From: Bradyrhizobium viridifuturi
Lineage (GTDB): Bacteria > Pseudomonadota > Alphaproteobacteria > Rhizobiales > Xanthobacteraceae
Length of the DNA stretch: 64,000 nucleotides
Assembly (NCBI RefSeq): GCF_001238275.1
Contig: NZ_LGTB01000011.1
Span: 62,001 to 126,000 of the forward strand
Reading direction: 5' to 3'
The notes below the pieces were generated by a model, which was not told the DNA's origin, made no database searches, and worked only from the letters and a program-made list of their open reading frames with translations. Both the position numbers and the translations under genes were made by a program. Below are positions 48,926 to 59,199 of the stretch, in pieces. Position 1 is the stretch's first letter; every line of letters starts with the position of its first letter.

Positions 48926-49306
48926 CTACGCGTTGAACCAGCCCTGGGCGTCGCCGGTGAAGGAATAATACAGCCCGGCCGTGGTCAGGATGCACGACAC
49001 CACCTCGATGGCGCTGTCGAGCTCCAGGCCTCTGTCGCCGATCACCTGGGCCAATGACAGCACCGATATCACCAGCATCGCGGCCAGCACCCAGCGCGGC
49101 CAGTTCTTGCGGTGCTGCGCGGCGAGCCGGACGAAATACACCAGCAGCAGGATCATGCAGCCGGCCGTCAGGGTCTCGCCCGTGATCATCTGCTCAGTTC
49201 TCTCGAGGGTCGGCGTGCGGTCCTGGAACGCGACCGACAACGCGTCGAGCGTCAGCGACAGATAGAGCAGCACCTCAAACCACAGCACGTTCCTGGGCAC
49301 GTTCAT
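48926..49306 (-). CDS. Four-helix membrane protein, unknown function
   Basis: A 126-residue protein with helices at about 8-26, 44-62, 70-90 and 96-116 (for example LWFEVLLYLSLTLDALSVAF and WVLAAMLVISVLSLAQVIGD). It is 12 bases after era on the same strand, so probably in that operon. No family recognised. Confidence 0.75.
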   Translation of the reverse strand: MNVPRNVLWFEVLLYLSLTLDALSVAFQDRTPTLERTEQMITGETLTAGCMILLLVYFVRLAAQHRKNWPRWVLAAMLVISVLSLAQVIGDRGLELDSAIEVVSCILTTAGLYYSFTGDAQGWFNA

Positions 49307-49318
49307 TGCGACCGGTTC

Positions 49319-50242
49319 TTATTCCTTGGGGAAGTCCAGTCCCATTTCCTTGTAACGGTCGGGATCGTCGCCCCAGTTCTCGCGCACCTTGACGAACAGG
49401 AACAAATGCACCGGCACGCCCATGATCTCGGCAATCTCGGCGCGGGCCTGCGCGCCGATCGACTTGATGGTGGCGCCGCCCTTGCCGAGCACGATCTTGC
49501 GCTGACTCTCGCGCTCGACGAAGATCGTCTGCTCGATCCGGATCGACTTGTCCTTGCGGTCGGTCCAGCTGTCGGTCTCGACCGTCGACTGGTACGGCAA
49601 TTCCTGATGCAGGTGGCTGTAGATCTTCTCGCGGGTGATCTCGGCCGCCAGATGCCGCATCGGCGCATCCGACATCTGGTCCTCGGGATAGTGGAATGGC
49701 CCGGCGGGCACCATCTTGGCCAGCGTCTGGCGCAGATCGTCGACGCCATCGCCCGACAGCGCCGAGATCATGAAGGTGTGCTCGAAGCGCATCCGCTCGT
49801 TGGCGGCCTGCGCCAGCGCCAGCAGCTTCTCGCGCTGCACGAGGTCGACCTTGTTCAGCACCAGGATCTTCGGATGCGCGACGGTCTCGAGCTTGGCCAG
49901 GATCGCGTTGGCCTCCTCGTCGATGCCTGACTTGGCGTCGAGCAGCACGCAGACCAGATCAGCATCATGGGCGCCGCTCCAGGCGGTCGACACCATGGCG
50001 CGGTCGAGCCGGCGCCGCGGGGCGAAGATGCCGGGGGTGTCGACCAGGATGATCTGCGCGTTGCCCTCGATTACGATGCCGCGGATCAGCGCGCGCGTGG
50101 TCTGCACCTTGCGCGACACGATGGTGACCTTGGAGCCCACCAGCGCGTTGACCAGCGTCGACTTGCCGACATTGGGGGCGCCGATCAGCGCGACGAAGCC
50201 ACAGCGCGTCGCGTCCCCCTGCCCTTTGGCTTCGTCAGTCAT
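49319..50242 (-). CDS. era: GTPase Era
   Basis: GTPase for 30S subunit maturation. It is 307 residues from ATG 50242 (MTDEAKGQGD). G-motifs are GAPNVGKSTLVN, DTPGIF and NKVDLV; the C-terminal KH domain holds RESQRKIVLGKGGATIKSIGAQAR. Its start overlaps the rnc end by eight bases. Confidence 0.96.
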   Translation of the reverse strand: MTDEAKGQGDATRCGFVALIGAPNVGKSTLVNALVGSKVTIVSRKVQTTRALIRGIVIEGNAQIILVDTPGIFAPRRRLDRAMVSTAWSGAHDADLVCVLLDAKSGIDEEANAILAKLETVAHPKILVLNKVDLVQREKLLALAQAANERMRFEHTFMISALSGDGVDDLRQTLAKMVPAGPFHYPEDQMSDAPMRHLAAEITREKIYSHLHQELPYQSTVETDSWTDRKDKSIRIEQTIFVERESQRKIVLGKGGATIKSIGAQARAEIAEIMGVPVHLFLFVKVRENWGDDPDRYKEMGLDFPKE

Positions 50243-51056
50243 TGGTACCGACGCCTTCACGCTCGATCATCGCGGATGCTGCTGCCTTCTCTGCCGCGCG
50301 CTTGTTGCCGCCAAGGCCCTCGGCGGAGGCGAGGCCCGGCAAGTCGACTGCAACGCGGAATTGCGGATCGTGGTGCGGGCCGGTGCGTTCGACCTCGCGA
50401 TAAACCGGTGTAGGCAATCCCTTGCCCTGCGCCCATTCCTGCAACACGGTCTTGGGATCGCGCAGCGGCCGGCGCAGCTTGTGCATGCGCTCGGTCCAGT
50501 TGCGCTCGACGAACTGGCGCGCGGCTTCGTAGCCACCGTCGAGGAAGATCGCCCCGATCACCGCCTCGCAGATGTCGCCGAGCACGGACTTGCGCAGCCG
50601 CGCGCCCTCGACCGCCTTCACCATGCCGAGCTTGATGTCCTCGAGCAGCCCGAGCGACTTGGCGACGTCGGCGCAGCTCTCCTTGCGCACGAGGTCGGCG
50701 AGCCGCTTCGACAATTCACCCTCGTCGGCCTTCGGGAACGCCCGGAACAGCATGTCCGACACGATCAGCCCGAGCACGTGGTCGCCGAGGAATTCCAGCC
50801 GCTGGTAGCTGTCGGCGCGGTTGCGAGTGGCGGGCTTCAGCGCGGAGACGTGGGTGAACGCGGTGGTCAGCAGCGCAGCGTCCGAGAACGTATAGCCGAT
50901 ACGCGCCTCGGTGCCGGCGATCGCCGCCTTCTCTTCAGCCGCCTTCGCAGCCTTGCTGCGCCGCTTCTTCGGCGCGGCTGTGCTTTCGGCGGCAGGCGTC
51001 GGGCTCGGCTCGCCGGTCGGCGCTTGATCGTTGATGGCTGCGGTATCGTCGTTCAT
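50235..51056 (-). CDS. rnc: Ribonuclease III
   Basis: Cleaves double-stranded RNA in rRNA and mRNA processing. It is 273 residues from ATG 51056. A lysine/alanine-rich extension (about 25-48) precedes the RNase III domain with YQRLEFLGDHVLGLIVSDML and GDICEAVIGAIFLDGGY. The double-stranded RNA binding domain ends GGNKRAAEKAAASAMI. The start overlaps the lepB stop (ATGA). The frame to 51083 is not conserved. Confidence 0.95.
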   Translation of the reverse strand: MNDDTAAINDQAPTGEPSPTPAAESTAAPKKRRSKAAKAAEEKAAIAGTEARIGYTFSDAALLTTAFTHVSALKPATRNRADSYQRLEFLGDHVLGLIVSDMLFRAFPKADEGELSKRLADLVRKESCADVAKSLGLLEDIKLGMVKAVEGARLRKSVLGDICEAVIGAIFLDGGYEAARQFVERNWTERMHKLRRPLRDPKTVLQEWAQGKGLPTPVYREVERTGPHHDPQFRVAVDLPGLASAEGLGGNKRAAEKAAASAMIEREGVGTND

Positions 51057-51814
51057 CGCACGATGGAGAATAGGCGATTCCACCGCACCGCGAACGGCCA
51101 GCGCCAGACCATCCAGGCCTGCTCACCCTCGGCGATCGAGAAGAAGATCATCTGGGCACGCCCGATGATGTTCTCGAACGGCACGTAGCCGACCTGCGAC
51201 AGGAAGCGGCTGTCGGTGGAGTTGTCGCGGTTGTCGCCCATCATGAAGAAATGCCCGGGCGGAACGGTGTAGACGATGGTGTTGTCCATGTAGCTGTTGT
51301 CGGTGCAGTCCAGCGTCTCGTAGCTGACGCCGTTCGGCAGCGTTTCCTTCCAGCGCTTGACCCGGGCGGTGGCATCCGCCGAGCCACAGGGGTCCTCGCC
51401 GACGAAATCGCTCAGCCGCTCGCGCTTGATCGGCTCATCGTTGATGTAGAGCAGCCCGCCCCTCACCTCGATGCGGTCGCCCGGCAGGCCGATGACGCGC
51501 TTGATGTAGTCGGTGGAGTCATCGCGCGGCAGGCGAAACACCACGATGTCGCCGCGGTTCGGCTCCGAGCCGAAGATGCGGCCCGAGAAAATGTTCGGCG
51601 AGAACGGGATCGAATAGTGGCTGTAGCCATACGAATATTTCGAGACGAACAGATAGTCGCCGACCAGCAGCGTCGCCTTCATCGACCCGGAGGGGATGTT
51701 GAACGGCTGGAACAGGAACGTGCGGATGACAAGCGCGATCAGAAGGGCATGGATGACGACGCGGATGGTTTCGCCCAAGCCGCTCTCAGATTTGGTCCCG
51801 GTGGTCGCGCTCAT
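51053..51814 (-). CDS. lepB: Signal peptidase I
   Basis: Removes Sec signal peptides at the inner membrane. It is 253 residues from ATG 51814 (MSATTGTKSESG). One N-terminal helix (VVIHALLIALVIRTFLF) precedes the catalytic Ser in FNIPSGSMKATLLVGDY and the catalytic Lys in GDIVVFRLPRDDSTDYIKRVIGLPGD; GHFFMMGDNRDNSTDSR completes box E. Upstream codons to 52033 are unlike the family. Between acpS and rnc as usual. Confidence 0.95.
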   Translation of the reverse strand: MSATTGTKSESGLGETIRVVIHALLIALVIRTFLFQPFNIPSGSMKATLLVGDYLFVSKYSYGYSHYSIPFSPNIFSGRIFGSEPNRGDIVVFRLPRDDSTDYIKRVIGLPGDRIEVRGGLLYINDEPIKRERLSDFVGEDPCGSADATARVKRWKETLPNGVSYETLDCTDNSYMDNTIVYTVPPGHFFMMGDNRDNSTDSRFLSQVGYVPFENIIGRAQMIFFSIAEGEQAWMVWRWPFAVRWNRLFSIVR

Positions 51815-52098
51815 TGCTTTCCCAATTCCCGCAGGCCCTGATGCCCACGCGGTGGCAGAACGTTCTCTCCACGCGAGGCGTTCGCCCCCCGCGTGAGGAA
51901 AATGGCCTTGATTCTGATCTTGAGGGCAAATTCCGGCGTAAACCCGAAATCCGCGTCTCGCTCGATATACCCTGCGGCGTTTTAGACGGTTGTTCGCAGG
52001 GGCGCAATCAATCGCCGCCTCAAAACTTCGCAATTCATTGAAATGTCAATGATTTTTTAGTTTGCTGAAGTTTTCTGGCAGATTCCGGCGCCGCGCGC

Positions 52099-52515
52099 TC
52101 ATCTGGCCGGGGCAACCGCCGAAATTATGACGAAGGCCTGCGCCAGCGGCCAGTCGTCGGTGATCGAAAGGTCGATCTGCGCCTGCATGCCCTCGGGCGT
52201 CAGTTCCTGGAGCCGGGCCAGCGCGCCGCCGGTCAGGTGCATGGACGGCCGCCCTCCCGGCAGGTTCACCACCCCCATGTCCTTCCACCACACCCCGCGC
52301 CGGATACCGGTGCCGAGCGCCTTGGAGCAGGCCTCCTTGGCGGCGAAGCGCTTGGCGTAGGTTGCGACCACCATCTTCTCGCTGTTGGCGCGGCGCAGCG
52401 CCTTGGCACGTTCGGCGTCGGTGAAGATGCGGTCGAGGAATCGCTCGCCATGGCGCTCGATCACCTTCGCGATCCGGGTGATGTCGATCAGGTCGGAGCC
52501 GATGCCGATGATCAT
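52099..52515 (-). CDS. acpS: Holo-acyl-carrier-protein synthase
   Basis: Transfers phosphopantetheine from CoA to ACP. It is 138 residues with [14 protein letters not shown] holding the Mg-binding Asp, FTDAERAKA and [19 protein letters not shown]. It overlaps the pdxJ end (ATGA). About 280 bases separate it from the lepB start. Confidence 0.95.
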   Translation of the reverse strand: MIIGIGSDLIDITRIAKVIERHGERFLDRIFTDAERAKALRRANSEKMVVATYAKRFAAKEACSKALGTGIRRGVWWKDMGVVNLPGGRPSMHLTGGALARLQELTPEGMQAQIDLSITDDWPLAQAFVIISAVAPAR

Positions 52516-53273
52516 GCGCCGGCCTTGCCGCGGCCGCGGTCCATCGCCGCACGCATCTCGCGCACCGTCTCCGCAATACCGACGAACAGCGCCTCGCCCA
52601 TCATGAAATAGCCGATGTTGAGCTCGCGGATTTCCGGCAGCGCGGAGATCGTCTCCGCGGTCTCATAATCGAGCCCGTGGCCGGCATGGACCTCGAGCCC
52701 CGCCGCCTGCGCGAGCCTTGCGCCGGCGACGATGCGCGTCCATTCGGCCTCCGCCTTGTCCTTGTGGCCGTCGACCACGGCATCGCACCAGCCGCCGGTG
52801 TGGATCTCGATCACGGGCGCCTTCAGCTTGGCCGCCATCTCGATCTGCCTGGGATCGGCGGCGATGAACAGCGAGACCCGGATGCCCGCGTCATTGAGCC
52901 GCGCGATGAACGGCGCCAGCGCATTGTGCTGGCCGACCACGTCGAGGCCGCCTTCGGTGGTGAGTTCCTGGCGCCGTTCCGGCACCAGGCAGACCGCGTG
53001 CGGCTTGGTCGCGAGCGAGATACGCAGCATGTCGTCGGTCGCCGCCATCTCGAAATTCAGCGGCTTGGAAATCTCGGCCTTGAGCCGCGCCATGTCCTCG
53101 TCGCGGATATGACGGCGGTCCTCGCGCAGATGCGCGGTGATGCCGTCGGCGCCGGCCGCGATCGCGGCAAGCGCCAGCCGCACCGGATCGGGCCGCGCCC
53201 CGCCTCGTGCATTGCGCAGCGTCGCGACGTGATCGACATTGATACCAAGACGGAGCGGAGCAGCCTTTGACAT
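52512..53273 (-). CDS. pdxJ: Pyridoxine 5'-phosphate synthase
   Basis: Last ring-closing step of DXP-dependent vitamin B6 synthesis. It is 253 residues from ATG 53273 ([25 protein letters not shown]). Motifs are [43 protein letters not shown] and [13 protein letters not shown]. Coupled to acpS. Confidence 0.96.
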   Translation of the reverse strand: MSKAAPLRLGINVDHVATLRNARGGARPDPVRLALAAIAAGADGITAHLREDRRHIRDEDMARLKAEISKPLNFEMAATDDMLRISLATKPHAVCLVPERRQELTTEGGLDVVGQHNALAPFIARLNDAGIRVSLFIAADPRQIEMAAKLKAPVIEIHTGGWCDAVVDGHKDKAEAEWTRIVAGARLAQAAGLEVHAGHGLDYETAETISALPEIRELNIGYFMMGEALFVGIAETVREMRAAMDRGRGKAGA

Positions 53274-53358
53274 TTCACTAACCTGCAATTCTAGCCTGTC
53301 ATGCGCGGGCGCAACCGTTCAAAGGACGCCGTCGCGTCCGCTCGCCGGCGCATCCATC

Positions 53359-55649
53359 CTACCCATTGACGCGCTCGACCTTTGCGACAACGGCCTTGGC
53401 GCGCAACTGCGCGATGATAGCGAGGAGATGCTTGAGGTCATAGACCTCAAGATCGATGGTCAGCTCCGTGAAGTCAGGCGACTGGCGCGACATGTGGATG
53501 TTGTCGATATTGCCGTCGTGCTCGGCGATCACGGTCGCGATCTGGGCGAGGCTGCCGGGTTCGTTGACATTGTGGATCAGGATGCGCGCCGGGAAGCGCT
53601 GCGGCATGGTCTCGTCGATGTCCCAGCGCACGTCGAGCCAGCGCTCCGGCTCCTCCTCGAAATCCTTCAGCGCCGGCGACTGGATCGGGTAGATCGTGAT
53701 CCCCTCGCCCGGCGTCACGATGCCGACGATCCGGTCACCCGGCACGGCGCCGCCGTTCGGCGCGAACTTCACCGGCAGATCGGAATTGATGCCGCGCACC
53801 GGGATCACCGAAGCGGCGCGCGCCGGGTGCGGCGGGGTCTGCGTCTTCAGCTTGGCGGCGAGCCCCTTCTTGGCACCGTAGCGCACCAGCCGCTCTTCCT
53901 TGTAGTCGGGATACATCGCGCGCGCGACGTCGGAAGCCTTGATCTCGCCGCGTCCGACCGAGGCCATCACCTCCTCGATCGAGGTGCGCGCGAGCCGGGG
54001 CAATGCACCCTTCAGCTTGTCGTCGGCATATTCGATCTTGGCGCGGGCAAACAGGCGGTCGACGATGCGGCGGCCGAGGCCGGCATACTGGTCGCGCACG
54101 GCGTCGCGGGTGGCACGCCGGATCGCGGCGCGCGCCTTGCCGGTGCGGGCGAGCGCCTCCCAGGCCGACGGCGGCGCCGACTGCGCCTTCGAGGTCAAGA
54201 CCTCGACCTCGTCGCCGTTCTGCAACTCGGACGACAGCGGCGCGAACTTGCCGTTGATCTTGCAGCCGACCGCGCTGTTGCCGACGCCGGTGTGCACGGC
54301 ATAGGCGAAATCGATCACGTTGGCGTTGCGCGGCAGCGCGATCAGCTTGCCCTTTGGCGTGAAGCAGAACACCTGGTCGTGGAACAGCTCGAGCTTGGTG
54401 TGCTCGAGGAATTCCTCCGGATTGCTGCTTTCGGAAAGGATGCCGATGGTGTGTCGCAGCCAGGCGAAGGCGTTGGACTCGTGCTTCAGCCGCTCATGCG
54501 GCGAGCCCGCGCTTCCTTGTAGAAGGCATGCGCGGCAATGCCGAACTCGGCGATCTGGTTCATCTCCTCGGTGCGGATCTGCAATTCGACGCGCTGCTTG
54601 CCCGGCCCGATCACGGTGGTGTGGATCGACCGATAGTCGTTCTGCTTCGGGGTCGAGATGTAGTCCTTGAAACGGCCCGGCACGACCGGCCAGGTGGTGT
54701 GGACGATGCCGAGCGCGCGGTAGCAGGCGCCGACATCGTCGAGGATGACGCGGAAGCCGTAGATGTCGGACAGTTGCTCGAAGCCGACCGACTTGCGCTC
54801 CATCTTGGTCCAGATCGAAAACGGCTGCTTGCGGCGGCCGAACACCCGCGCCGTGATGCCGTTCTTCTGCAGGTTCTTGGAGAGCTGGGTTTCGATCTCG
54901 CCGATCAGGTTGCGGTTGCGCTCGGCCAGTGAATCGAGCCGCTGCTTCACCACCGCATAAGCCTCGGGATCGAGCACGAAGAACGACAGGTCCTCCAGCT
55001 CCTCGCGCATCTCCTGCATACCCATGCGGCCGGCCAGCGGCGCATAGATGTCCAGCGTCTCCTCGGCGATGCGGCGGCGCGAGGCCGGCGGCATGAACTC
55101 CATGGTCCGCATGTTGTGCAGGCGGTCGGCGAGCTTGATCAGCAGTACGCGAACGTCGTCGGCGATCGCCAGCAGCAGCTTGCGCAGATTCTCGGCCTGC
55201 TTGGCCTCGCGCGACACCAGTTCCAGCCGCTTCAGTTTGGTCAGGCCCTCGACCAGCGCGCCGATCTCGTGGCCGAACACGTGGTCGATCTCGGCCCGCG
55301 TCGCCTCGGTGTCCTCGATCGTGTCGTGCAGCAGCGCCGCCACGATCGTGGCATCGTCGAGCTTGAGATTGGTGAGGATCGCCGCGACCTCGAGCGGGTG
55401 CGAGAAATAGGGATCGCCGGAGGCACGCGTCTGCGTCCCGTGCGCCTTCATGGCGTAGACATAGGCGCGGTTGAGCAGGTCTTCGTTGGTGTCGGGGTTA
55501 TAAGAACGGACGCGTTCGACGAGGTCATATTGTCGCATCATGCGCGTCCGCGGCTTGGCCGGCCTCTCCGCCGTGGACGACGCCGGCGCCACCGCGACCG
55601 TTTCGGTTGCAGCCTGCATCTGGATGGAACTGCGGCGTCGATACGCCAT
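53359..55649 (-). CDS. rsh: (p)ppGpp synthetase/hydrolase Rsh (frameshifted in this sequence)
   Basis: The single bifunctional RelA/SpoT-type enzyme of alphaproteobacteria, controlling the stringent response. From ATG 55649 come the HD hydrolase domain (YFSHPLEVAAIL, ALLHDTIEDT, LADRLHNMRTMEFM), the synthetase domain (DIYGFRVILDD, YISTPKQNDYRSIHTTVIGPG), then TGS and ACT domains (FCFTPKGKLIALP; LAQIATVIAEHDGNIDNIHM). At about 54511-54513 one base is missing: AFYKE should be followed by GAGSPHERLKHESNAF, present in the next frame. All domains are otherwise intact, so a sequence error is likely. Confidence 0.92.
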
Positions 55650-55800
55650 GAACTCGCTGCCTCTCGCGGGACCCGATCGTCCCTTCTTGCTCAATCTAGT
55701 GCGCTTTCGAGTGAAGCTGCACCCCGCGCGGGCCCTGGAACCATTCAATTTCCCGCGCCCGCATAGGACGCACCGTAACAGCAAAATTGTCAACAAAAGC

Positions 55801-55830
55801 AAAGGCCCGGAGCGATGTCCGGGCCTTTTT
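55801..55830 (-). terminator. Terminator between rpoZ and rsh
   Basis: AAAGGCCCGG-agcgat-GTCCGGGCCTTTTT; on the minus strand it follows the rpoZ stop by about 40 bases and is followed by GCTTTTG. The A/T tracts on both sides allow action on either strand. Confidence 0.85.
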
Positions 55831-55865
55831 CAAATCGGTACGAAACCGGGAGCTGAACGACGAGC

Positions 55866-56258
55866 TTACTCGTCTTCCTCGGGCTGCTCTTCCGGGGGCG
55901 CGAGGCCCTCGAGGCCCTTCAGCAGTTCTTCCTCGGTCATGCGCTCGACCGCGACCTCGGTGTCGTCGGCATCGACGCTGGCGCCGGCGGAACCGATCAG
56001 CGGCACAGTGTCCGGCTCGGGCTCGTCCACCTCGACGAACTTCTGGAGGGAGTGTACCAGTTCCTCCTTCAGGTCTTCCGGCGAGATCGTCGAATCGGCG
56101 ATCTCGCGCAACGAGACGACCGGGTTTTTGTCGTTGTCGCGATCAACCGTGAGTTGCGACCCCGACGAGATCATCCGGGCGCGATGTGCGGCCAACAGGA
56201 CGAGGTCGAAACGATTGTCGACCTTATCAATGCAATCTTCGACGGTGACGCGAGCCAT
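55866..56258 (-). CDS. rpoZ: RNA polymerase omega subunit
   Basis: Helps RNA polymerase assembly and, with beta', forms a ppGpp site. It is 130 residues with [33 protein letters not shown] and [22 protein letters not shown]. An acidic tail rich in Glu ([20 protein letters not shown]) is normal in Rhizobiales. It sits just upstream of rsh. Confidence 0.95.
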   Translation of the reverse strand: MARVTVEDCIDKVDNRFDLVLLAAHRARMISSGSQLTVDRDNDKNPVVSLREIADSTISPEDLKEELVHSLQKFVEVDEPEPDTVPLIGSAGASVDADDTEVAVERMTEEELLKGLEGLAPPEEQPEEDE

Positions 56259-56618
56259 CTCGAGGCGCTCCGTGGTAAAAGGGACCGAACATGTAGGTTA
56301 TGAGGGTTAGTTATAGGGCTAGCCCCAGTTTCGCAAGGTAAAATTTGTGATTTGCCTTCCCAACAGGCTCTGATAACCCGGTCTGCCGGGGCCAGAAGGG
56401 CCGGAGCGTCTGACGACATGGCTAGGTTGCTGTCCCGGACAAGTAAATCTCTTCATTGCAATGTCAAAAGTCTAGGCTTTTTGCCCTCGCCTCACCATAA
56501 TTGCGGTGGTGATTGTCGTGGGGAAAGATTCACTGAACTTTAGACAGCAACGCTGGAAATTGCGCGCGGTTGATCGCCGTTGCGCTAAGAACACTAACAA
56601 CTACGCGAGAACACTTTG
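56259..56618. other. Intergenic region between rpoZ and NYN gene
   Basis: About 360 bases holding divergent promoters. GC falls around 56430-56520. I looked for a structured RNA (6S, tmRNA, SRP) and saw no diagnostic parts. Confidence 0.45.
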
Positions 56619-57251
56619 ATGTCGTCACCTGTTTCCAACAAGATCGCGCTCTTCATCGATGGAGCCAATCTTTACGCAACCGCAAAGACGCTCGGCTTCG
56701 ACATCGACTACAAGCGCCTCCTCAAGGAATTCCAGAGTCGTGGCACACTGCTGCGGGCGTTCTACTACACGGCGATCATCGAGGATCAGGAGTATTCGTC
56801 GATCCGTCCGTTGATCGACTGGCTCGACTACAACGGCTACACCGTCGTCACCAAGGCGACCAAGGAATTCATCGACGCCAGCGGCCGCCGCAAGGTGAAG
56901 GGTAATATGGACATCGAGCTCGCCGTCGATGCCATGGAACTTGCCGAGCACATCGACCAGATGATCCTGTTTTCCGGCGATGGCGACTTCCGCTCGCTGG
57001 TCGAGGCCGTGCAGCGCCGCGGCGTTCGTGTCACCGTGATCTCCACCATTGCCAGCCAGCCGCCGATGATCGCCGACGAGCTGCGCCGCCAGGCCGACGT
57101 CTTCACCGACCTCGTCGAGCTGCAATCCAAGCTTGGCCGCGATCCGTCCGAACGCCCGGCCCCGCGCGAACCCCGTCACCACTCCCCGCAATTCCTGCAG
57201 CGCGCGACCACCATGGCCCCACGGGGAGCCGATGACGATTTCGACGAGTAA
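56619..57251 (+). CDS. NYN-domain (LabA/DUF88) protein
   Basis: A 210-residue PIN-like nuclease-fold protein. Acidic residues expected to bind metal lie in KIALFIDGANLYATAK, KGNMDIELAVDAMELA and LFSGDGDFRSLVEAV; VTVISTIASQPPMIADELRRQAD completes the NYN domain. A basic, Pro-rich tail follows. NYN proteins are presumed RNases; LabA homologues are widespread in Rhizobiales. Its last 20 bases overlap the glycosylase gene. Confidence 0.9.
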   Translation: MSSPVSNKIALFIDGANLYATAKTLGFDIDYKRLLKEFQSRGTLLRAFYYTAIIEDQEYSSIRPLIDWLDYNGYTVVTKATKEFIDASGRRKVKGNMDIELAVDAMELAEHIDQMILFSGDGDFRSLVEAVQRRGVRVTVISTIASQPPMIADELRRQADVFTDLVELQSKLGRDPSERPAPREPRHHSPQFLQRATTMAPRGADDDFDE

Positions 57252-57891
57252 CCTCGTCGCCGCACCGCAGCGTCCCGACAGCAACTGTCAGCTCTGCCCA
57301 AGGTTGGCGGGCTTCCGCGCAGAGACCCGGGCGCGCCAACCGGACTGGTTCAACTCGCCGGTGGAATCGTTCGGTGATCCGAATGCGCGGCTCCTGATCG
57401 TCGGGCTCGCGCCGGGGATGCAGGGCGCCAACCGGACCGGCCGCCCCTTCACCGGCGACTATGCCGGCGACCTGCTCTACGCCACCCTGCTCGAATACGG
57501 CTTCGCCAGCGGCGTCTATCAGGCGCGCCCGGACGACGGCATGAAGCTGGTTGACGCCCGGATCAGCAACGCGGTGCGCTGCGTGCCGCCGCAGAACAAG
57601 CCGCTGCCGGCCGAGATCAACACCTGCCGGCAGTTCCTCAGCGCCACCATCGCTGCGATGCCGAACGTTCGCGCCATCGTGCTGCTGGGGCGCATCGCCC
57701 ACGAATCGACCTTGAAGGCACTCGGGGTTCGCTTGGCCGCGGCGCCGTTTGTGCATGGTGCCGTGCATAGCATCGGCAAGTACAAGCTCTACGACAGCTA
57801 CCACTGCTCGCGCTACAACACGAACACCGGCGTGCTGACGACCGACATGTTCCGCAAGGTGTTCGCGACCGTGCGCAAGGAACTCGGCTAG
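57232..57891 (+). CDS. Uracil-DNA glycosylase, family 5 (UdgB-like)
   Basis: Removes uracil and related deaminated bases from DNA. It is 219 residues from ATG 57232 (MTISTSNLVAAPQ). Motif 1 reads GLAPGMQGANRTGRPFTGD and motif 2 HCSRYNTNTGVLT, as in UDG family 5 (with Cys replacing the usual Pro after His). Cys residues in NCQLCPRL and AVRCVPP with INTC fit the 4Fe-4S cluster. The start overlaps the NYN gene, so the two are probably cotranscribed. Confidence 0.88.
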   Translation: MTISTSNLVAAPQRPDSNCQLCPRLAGFRAETRARQPDWFNSPVESFGDPNARLLIVGLAPGMQGANRTGRPFTGDYAGDLLYATLLEYGFASGVYQARPDDGMKLVDARISNAVRCVPPQNKPLPAEINTCRQFLSATIAAMPNVRAIVLLGRIAHESTLKALGVRLAAAPFVHGAVHSIGKYKLYDSYHCSRYNTNTGVLTTDMFRKVFATVRKELG

Positions 57892-58099
57892 CGCTCCTTT
57901 CGGTATCCGCTTCGCGAAACCGCTATCCGAAGCCCGCAAATGCAGCGGGACAGACGTGCATTGTTTTCGGAATAATAGAAAAATAACCCTGAGTTGCCCG
58001 ACGTGTCAAGTTGCCTGGCCGAACGCCGGCCGCCTCCGGCTGCTTTGCATGGGGTTGTTTTCGAGATTTTAGCAGCGCTCCCTGCGACGGCTGCTCCAG

Positions 58100-58681
58100 C
58101 TAGTCCTTCCGCGGATTGTCCTTCAGCCATTCCAACACGTCGCTCGCGTTCCGGTCGGGCGGAAACACCGGATAGAACACGTGCGTGATGCGCGCATCGT
58201 CGATCACAAGCGCGAGCCGCTTGATCAGGGTCAGGCCCGCCACCGACATCGTCGGCAACTTCAGCGCGTGCGTGAGTTCGAGCGCTTCGTCCGACAGCAC
58301 CGGGAACGGTAAATGCAGGCGCGACGCCATCTCGATCTGATAGTCATTGCTTTGGGTCGACAGTCCGAACACCTGGGCGGCACCGGCCGCCTTCAGGTCG
58401 GCGAACAGGTCGCGGAAGGCGCAGGTCTGCGGCGTACAGCCACGGGCGCCGGGGATCATGTCCCAATCGTCGACCAGCCCGATCTTGCCGGGCTCGCCGG
58501 TTCGCGGATAGGCGAACACCACGGTGCGGCCCGCAAGCGCCGACAGCGTCACGGACGTGTCGTTGGTCGCCCGCAACGTCACAGGCGGAATCGTCATGCC
58601 GGAAAGGTGCGCCGCGCCACCATCGTCCTTCGGCGCCGGGATCTTGCTCCAGTCGACGTCGGTGAGGCTGCCTTGGCTCAT
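58100..58681 (-). CDS. Peroxiredoxin, BCP/thioredoxin-like
   Basis: A 193-residue thiol peroxidase from ATG 58681 (MSQGSLTDVDWSKIP). The thioredoxin fold shows LSALAGRTVVFAYPRTGEPG and the site ARGCTPQTCAFRDLF, where Cys-x4-Cys matches the peroxidatic/resolving pair of BCP proteins. QVFGLSTQSNDYQIEMASRLHLPFPVLSD is typical of the rest. Smaller frame starts exist upstream, but M-S-Q fits best. It precedes no obvious operon partner. Confidence 0.88.
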   Translation of the reverse strand: MSQGSLTDVDWSKIPAPKDDGGAAHLSGMTIPPVTLRATNDTSVTLSALAGRTVVFAYPRTGEPGKIGLVDDWDMIPGARGCTPQTCAFRDLFADLKAAGAAQVFGLSTQSNDYQIEMASRLHLPFPVLSDEALELTHALKLPTMSVAGLTLIKRLALVIDDARITHVFYPVFPPDRNASDVLEWLKDNPRKD

Positions 58682-58724
58682 CGGCCCATCTCCATCCGTC
58701 GTCATCGCAATGACGACTTGAACG

Positions 58725-59198
58725 CTACCCCCGCGCCCGCATCAGGCGGCCCTTTTCGCGGGACCAGTCACGCTTCTTCTCGCTCTCGCGCTTGTCGTGC
58801 AGCTTCTTGCCCTTGGCGACCGCGAGCAGCAGTTTGGCACGGCCGCGCTCGTTGAAGTACAGTTTTAGCGGAATGAGCGTCATGCCCTCGCGGTCGACCG
58901 CCCCGAGCAGCTTGTTGATCTGCTTGCGATGCAGCAGCAGCTTTCGCGGCCGCTTCGGCTCGTGGTTGAAGCGGTTGGCCTGGAGATATTCCGGGATGTT
59001 GGCGTTGATCAGCCAGATCTCACCGTTCTTGGAATCCGCATAGGATTCCGCAATCGTGCTCTTGCCGCTGCGGATCGACTTCACCTCGGTGCCGGTCAGC
59101 GAAATGCCGGCCTCGATGGTGTCCTCGATGGCGTAGTTGAAGCGGGCCTTTCGGTTTTCGGCGACAACCTTGATTGGGCGTTCGTTCTTGTCGGCCAC
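58725..59198 (-). CDS. smpB: SsrA-binding protein SmpB
   Basis: Binds tmRNA to rescue stalled ribosomes. It is 157 residues: [74 protein letters not shown] and a basic tail. The tmRNA gene itself was not found in the window. Confidence 0.96.
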   Translation of the reverse strand: MADKNERPIKVVAENRKARFNYAIEDTIEAGISLTGTEVKSIRSGKSTIAESYADSKNGEIWLINANIPEYLQANRFNHEPKRPRKLLLHRKQINKLLGAVDREGMTLIPLKLYFNERGRAKLLLAVAKGKKLHDKRESEKKRDWSREKGRLMRARG

Positions 59199-59199
59199 T

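Noticed and set aside
56259..56618. tmRNA or 6S RNA upstream of rpoZ
   Set aside because: No tag-coding stretch, tRNA-like end or long bubble-type hairpin could be recognised.
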